NCBI GenBank assembly: GCA_947470205.1
Contig: CANISK010000053.1
Coordinates: forward strand, 1-8,682
From: Neisseriaceae bacterium
GTDB lineage: Bacteria > Pseudomonadota > Gammaproteobacteria > Burkholderiales > UBA11063
Length of the DNA: 8,682 nt
Direction: 5' to 3'
How positions within the stretch are numbered: position 1 is the stretch's first letter; the number at the start of each line of letters is the position of its first letter. This document shows, one piece after another, positions 6,774 to 8,682 of this stretch. Made by a program: the position numbers and the translations under genes. A model generated the notes under the pieces. The model was not told the DNA's origin. It made no database searches and saw nothing but the letters and a program-made list of their open reading frames with translations.

Positions 6774-7565
6774 ATGCAATTGTGTTTGCGATATTTAGCG
6801 TTATACTTAGGATTGATAATGTCAACTTATGCGATACCTGAACAACCAGTTGCCCAAGGCTGGTATTTTTATGATGATCCAAAGCCACAACAAATTAAAA
6901 AAATTGATGAATCACCTACGTATAAGAGCTATCGTGAATTTAACCAAGCACTCAAAGAGCAGTTTGAGGAAATTCAGGATAAGGCAATTTATAATCCCAC
7001 TCCTGAGAACATTAAGGCATATAACGTGGCATTACGCATGATATCAAATAATGCGGTAAAGTTTGGATTATTATCAGTAACACAAAATTGGCAAGATCCT
7101 AATGCAGGTATCAGTGTATCAGCACCAAATGGAGCTGGGTTGCAACATGACTTAGATAACGAACGCAAACAAATAGGTGAAATAATTAAAAGGTATGCTG
7201 TATTTTATTTCATCAGTAAAAATTGTAAATACTGCAGTGTTGAAGCTAATGAATTAAAACGTATGGAATATACGTATAATATTTCAGTGAGAGTTATTTC
7301 AATGGATGGTAGTAGTTTACAGCAATATCCAAATCCAACACCAGACGCTGGAATAAGTAAAAAACTACAAGTAAAAGAACCTGGTGAAATTTTAGTATTC
7401 GATAGTAGTAATAATCAAACAACGGTACTTGGTTATGGATATATTCACTTTGACCAGTTAGTCCAAAGGATACAAACTCTATTTATAACTGGGACAGCAA
7501 ATTGGAGTCAATATATAAATCAATCGCAACCAGTTTTATTAAATATGAATGAGGCGACAAAGTGA
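6774..7565 (+). CDS. traF: TraF, thioredoxin-fold pilus-assembly protein with an intact CxxC
   Basis: 263 aa from ATG 6774; an in-frame TTG at 6765 would add three residues but leaves no room for a ribosome site. TraF is a periplasmic protein that works with TraH in F pilus extension. Seen: a signal peptide (about 1-20, hydrophobic LALYLGLIM, cut near TYA), then GWYFYDDP (29-36), the family's opening signature. A helical middle (about 45-140) precedes a C-terminal thioredoxin fold with YFISKNCKYCSVEANEL (145-161, Cys151 and Cys154), then RVISMDG (173-179) and a later Pro203 that may be the cis-Pro. F TraF has lost its CxxC, whereas many homologs keep it, so this one could be redox-active. The stop overlaps the next start by four bases (GTGA). 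It follows trhF directly, with the usual traW, traU, trbC and traN missing between. Confidence 0.93.
   Translation: MQLCLRYLALYLGLIMSTYAIPEQPVAQGWYFYDDPKPQQIKKIDESPTYKSYREFNQALKEQFEEIQDKAIYNPTPENIKAYNVALRMISNNAVKFGLLSVTQNWQDPNAGISVSAPNGAGLQHDLDNERKQIGEIIKRYAVFYFISKNCKYCSVEANELKRMEYTYNISVRVISMDGSSLQQYPNPTPDAGISKKLQVKEPGEILVFDSSNNQTTVLGYGYIHFDQLVQRIQTLFITGTANWSQYINQSQPVLLNMNEATK
7551..7554 (+). promoter_or_regulatory. Ribosome binding site of traH supporting a GTG start
   Basis: GAGG inside the 3' end of traF sits 7 bases before GTG 7562. No ATG with a site precedes the signal peptide, so this decides the GTG start. The start and the traF stop share GTGA (7562-7565), a standard arrangement for termination-reinitiation coupling. 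Confidence 0.65.
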
Positions 7566-8647
7566 GAAAAATTCACCATAAAATATTGATATGTAGTGTC
7601 GTGTTATTATTATATACTACTATTGCTTTTGGCGCTTCTTCTGTAGATAATGCGGTTGATAATTTCTTTGGTTCTATCGCCTCAACATCAGATATTCAAG
7701 CTCCTACAATGGTTCACAATCAATCTGCTGGAGTTTTATCATTAGGTGGTGTTGCCACTCGTTCACAGGTAATAAATTTAGATGTAATGCACTTTACCCC
7801 ACCAAGTTTTGATGCTTCTTGTGGTAATATGAATTTCTACTCTGGTTCACTAGCATTCATGACTAACACCGATCAATTGGTTCAGTTTATGCAAAATACA
7901 TTAATGACTGCGGGTATAACTGCGGTAATGACTGCATTGAAGGCTGTAACGCCAAATATAGCTGGTACGCTACAATCTATGTTTGATGCTTCTCAGAAAA
8001 TGTTAAATATGTTTAATAACTCCTGTCAGTTAGGTATGGCATTAGGTAATTCTGCTGATTCATGGATGTATGATAGATTGGGTAAAGCAAAATCACAAGC
8101 TCATAGTGATTCATCAGATGCCTCTTCAGCAGAGATTAATTCAACAACTGGAGGAAGCTCAGGCTCTGATTTAGCAAGTAAAATGAATTCAATTACACAA
8201 AAATATAAAGATTGGGTTCAAAATAATGCAAACATGAATCCGTTTGATAAATCTGGCATTACAACATCAATTGCAAGCAAGTACGGTTCGGTAATTTGGA
8301 AAGGAATGCAAGCATTACATTTATATAGCCTACCAATAAAAACAGGCACTCAAGGTGATGTATCCAACATTGCAAATTTGGTTATATCTTTAGCTGGTGA
8401 TTTGATTATTTATTCTCCTGGAAATGATGGTACAGGTATTCAAGCAAGAATTATTCCGCCAGCAATCCAAGACATTAAAAGCTTTATGACTACCACAGCA
8501 GGTACAGTTCCTACGTATTCTTGCACAAATTTTAATCCAGATAATCCAGGTGAGTGTACCCAAAAATTTGATCTAGAAAATGATAAATATCCACCTGATA
8601 GCTTTAATGGTGGAGTTATGCAAAAAATACAATCTAGTGGGCTATAA
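7562..8647 (+). CDS. traH: TraH, pilus-assembly outer-membrane-associated protein, C-terminus apparently missing
   Basis: 361 aa; F TraH and close relatives are about 450-460. TraH acts with TraF in the periplasm/outer membrane during pilus extension. Seen: a signal peptide (1 to about 24, cut near AFG), GGVATRSQVINLDVMHFTPP (62-81) then SFDASCGNMNFYSGSLAFM (82-100, Cys87), the hallmark 'i.f..P...agCGgid.y.GsfsFi' block, and NNSCQLGMALG (152-162, Cys155). A Ser-rich low-complexity linker (182-203) precedes NPFDKSG (226-232), GDLIIYSPG (279-287) and a Cys pair (321, 332). The frame ends at GGVMQKIQSSGL, the point where relatives enter a helical C-terminal domain of about 100 residues. The frame stays open for 11 codons after the TAA to the window edge. 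A nonsense mutation, frameshift or natural short form are all possible. The GTG start is set by the GAGG site and the overlap with traF. Confidence 0.9.
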   Translation: MRKIHHKILICSVVLLLYTTIAFGASSVDNAVDNFFGSIASTSDIQAPTMVHNQSAGVLSLGGVATRSQVINLDVMHFTPPSFDASCGNMNFYSGSLAFMTNTDQLVQFMQNTLMTAGITAVMTALKAVTPNIAGTLQSMFDASQKMLNMFNNSCQLGMALGNSADSWMYDRLGKAKSQAHSDSSDASSAEINSTTGGSSGSDLASKMNSITQKYKDWVQNNANMNPFDKSGITTSIASKYGSVIWKGMQALHLYSLPIKTGTQGDVSNIANLVISLAGDLIIYSPGNDGTGIQARIIPPAIQDIKSFMTTTAGTVPTYSCTNFNPDNPGECTQKFDLENDKYPPDSFNGGVMQKIQSSGL

Positions 8648-8682
8648 AAAATAATTGCTACTATTATATTGAAGTACCATTG

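Noticed and set aside
6829..7041. 70-codon + strand frame inside traF
   Set aside because: It is out of frame within a conserved gene; its basic composition comes from reading the traF codons shifted.
8648..8682. A new gene or terminator after traH
   Set aside because: Only 35 bases remain, with no hairpin, ribosome site or start that can be supported.
1..8682. CRISPR arrays, tRNA genes, insertion sequences, origin of transfer
   Set aside because: No spaced direct repeats, cloverleaf, terminal repeats with a transposase, or relaxase-type nick region were seen.

Overview
This AT-rich window (roughly one third G+C in the lines I sampled) holds part of one operon. It encodes an F-type conjugative type IV secretion system. 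All recognisable genes lie on the + strand and are packed with gaps of 12 bases or less, except one 118-base gap after traC. Short SD-type ribosome sites, AT-rich codon choice and an F-type tra cluster with a TrhF-like peptidase suggest a low-GC proteobacterium, most likely a gammaproteobacterium. The DNA probably belongs to a plasmid or an integrative conjugative element. Genus-level assignment is not supported; Francisellaceae-like or other low-GC hosts are only guesses.

Layout: traK (its start lies before the window), traB, traV and traC form the outer-membrane core complex plus the cytoplasmic pilus-assembly ATPase. The 118-base gap follows and holds a strong imperfect hairpin. After it come an unrecognised exported 171-aa protein, a small one-TM protein resembling F TrbI, and an S26 signal peptidase of the TraF(RP4)/TrhF type. 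The window closes with a thioredoxin-fold TraF carrying a CxxC motif and a TraH that stops about 100 residues earlier than family members usually do.

How the parts fit: TraV (lipoprotein), TraK (VirB9-like) and TraB (VirB10-like) should build the envelope-spanning channel. TraC energises pilus assembly at the inner membrane. The S26 peptidase probably trims the pilin or another exported component. TraF and TraH belong to the periplasmic/outer-membrane pilus extension and retraction group. TraF may also supply disulfide chemistry for the cysteine-bearing TraV, TraB, TraH and 171-aa proteins.

Most notable points: (1) the 171-aa protein shows a weak but ordered resemblance to the C-terminal domain of the TraB encoded upstream, so it may be a stand-alone, exported TraB/VirB10-like domain; (2) traW, traU, trbC and traN are absent from their usual slot between trbI/trhF and traF; (3) traH appears to lack its C-terminal part. 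The rest is a recognisable conjugation locus rather than a new class of system.
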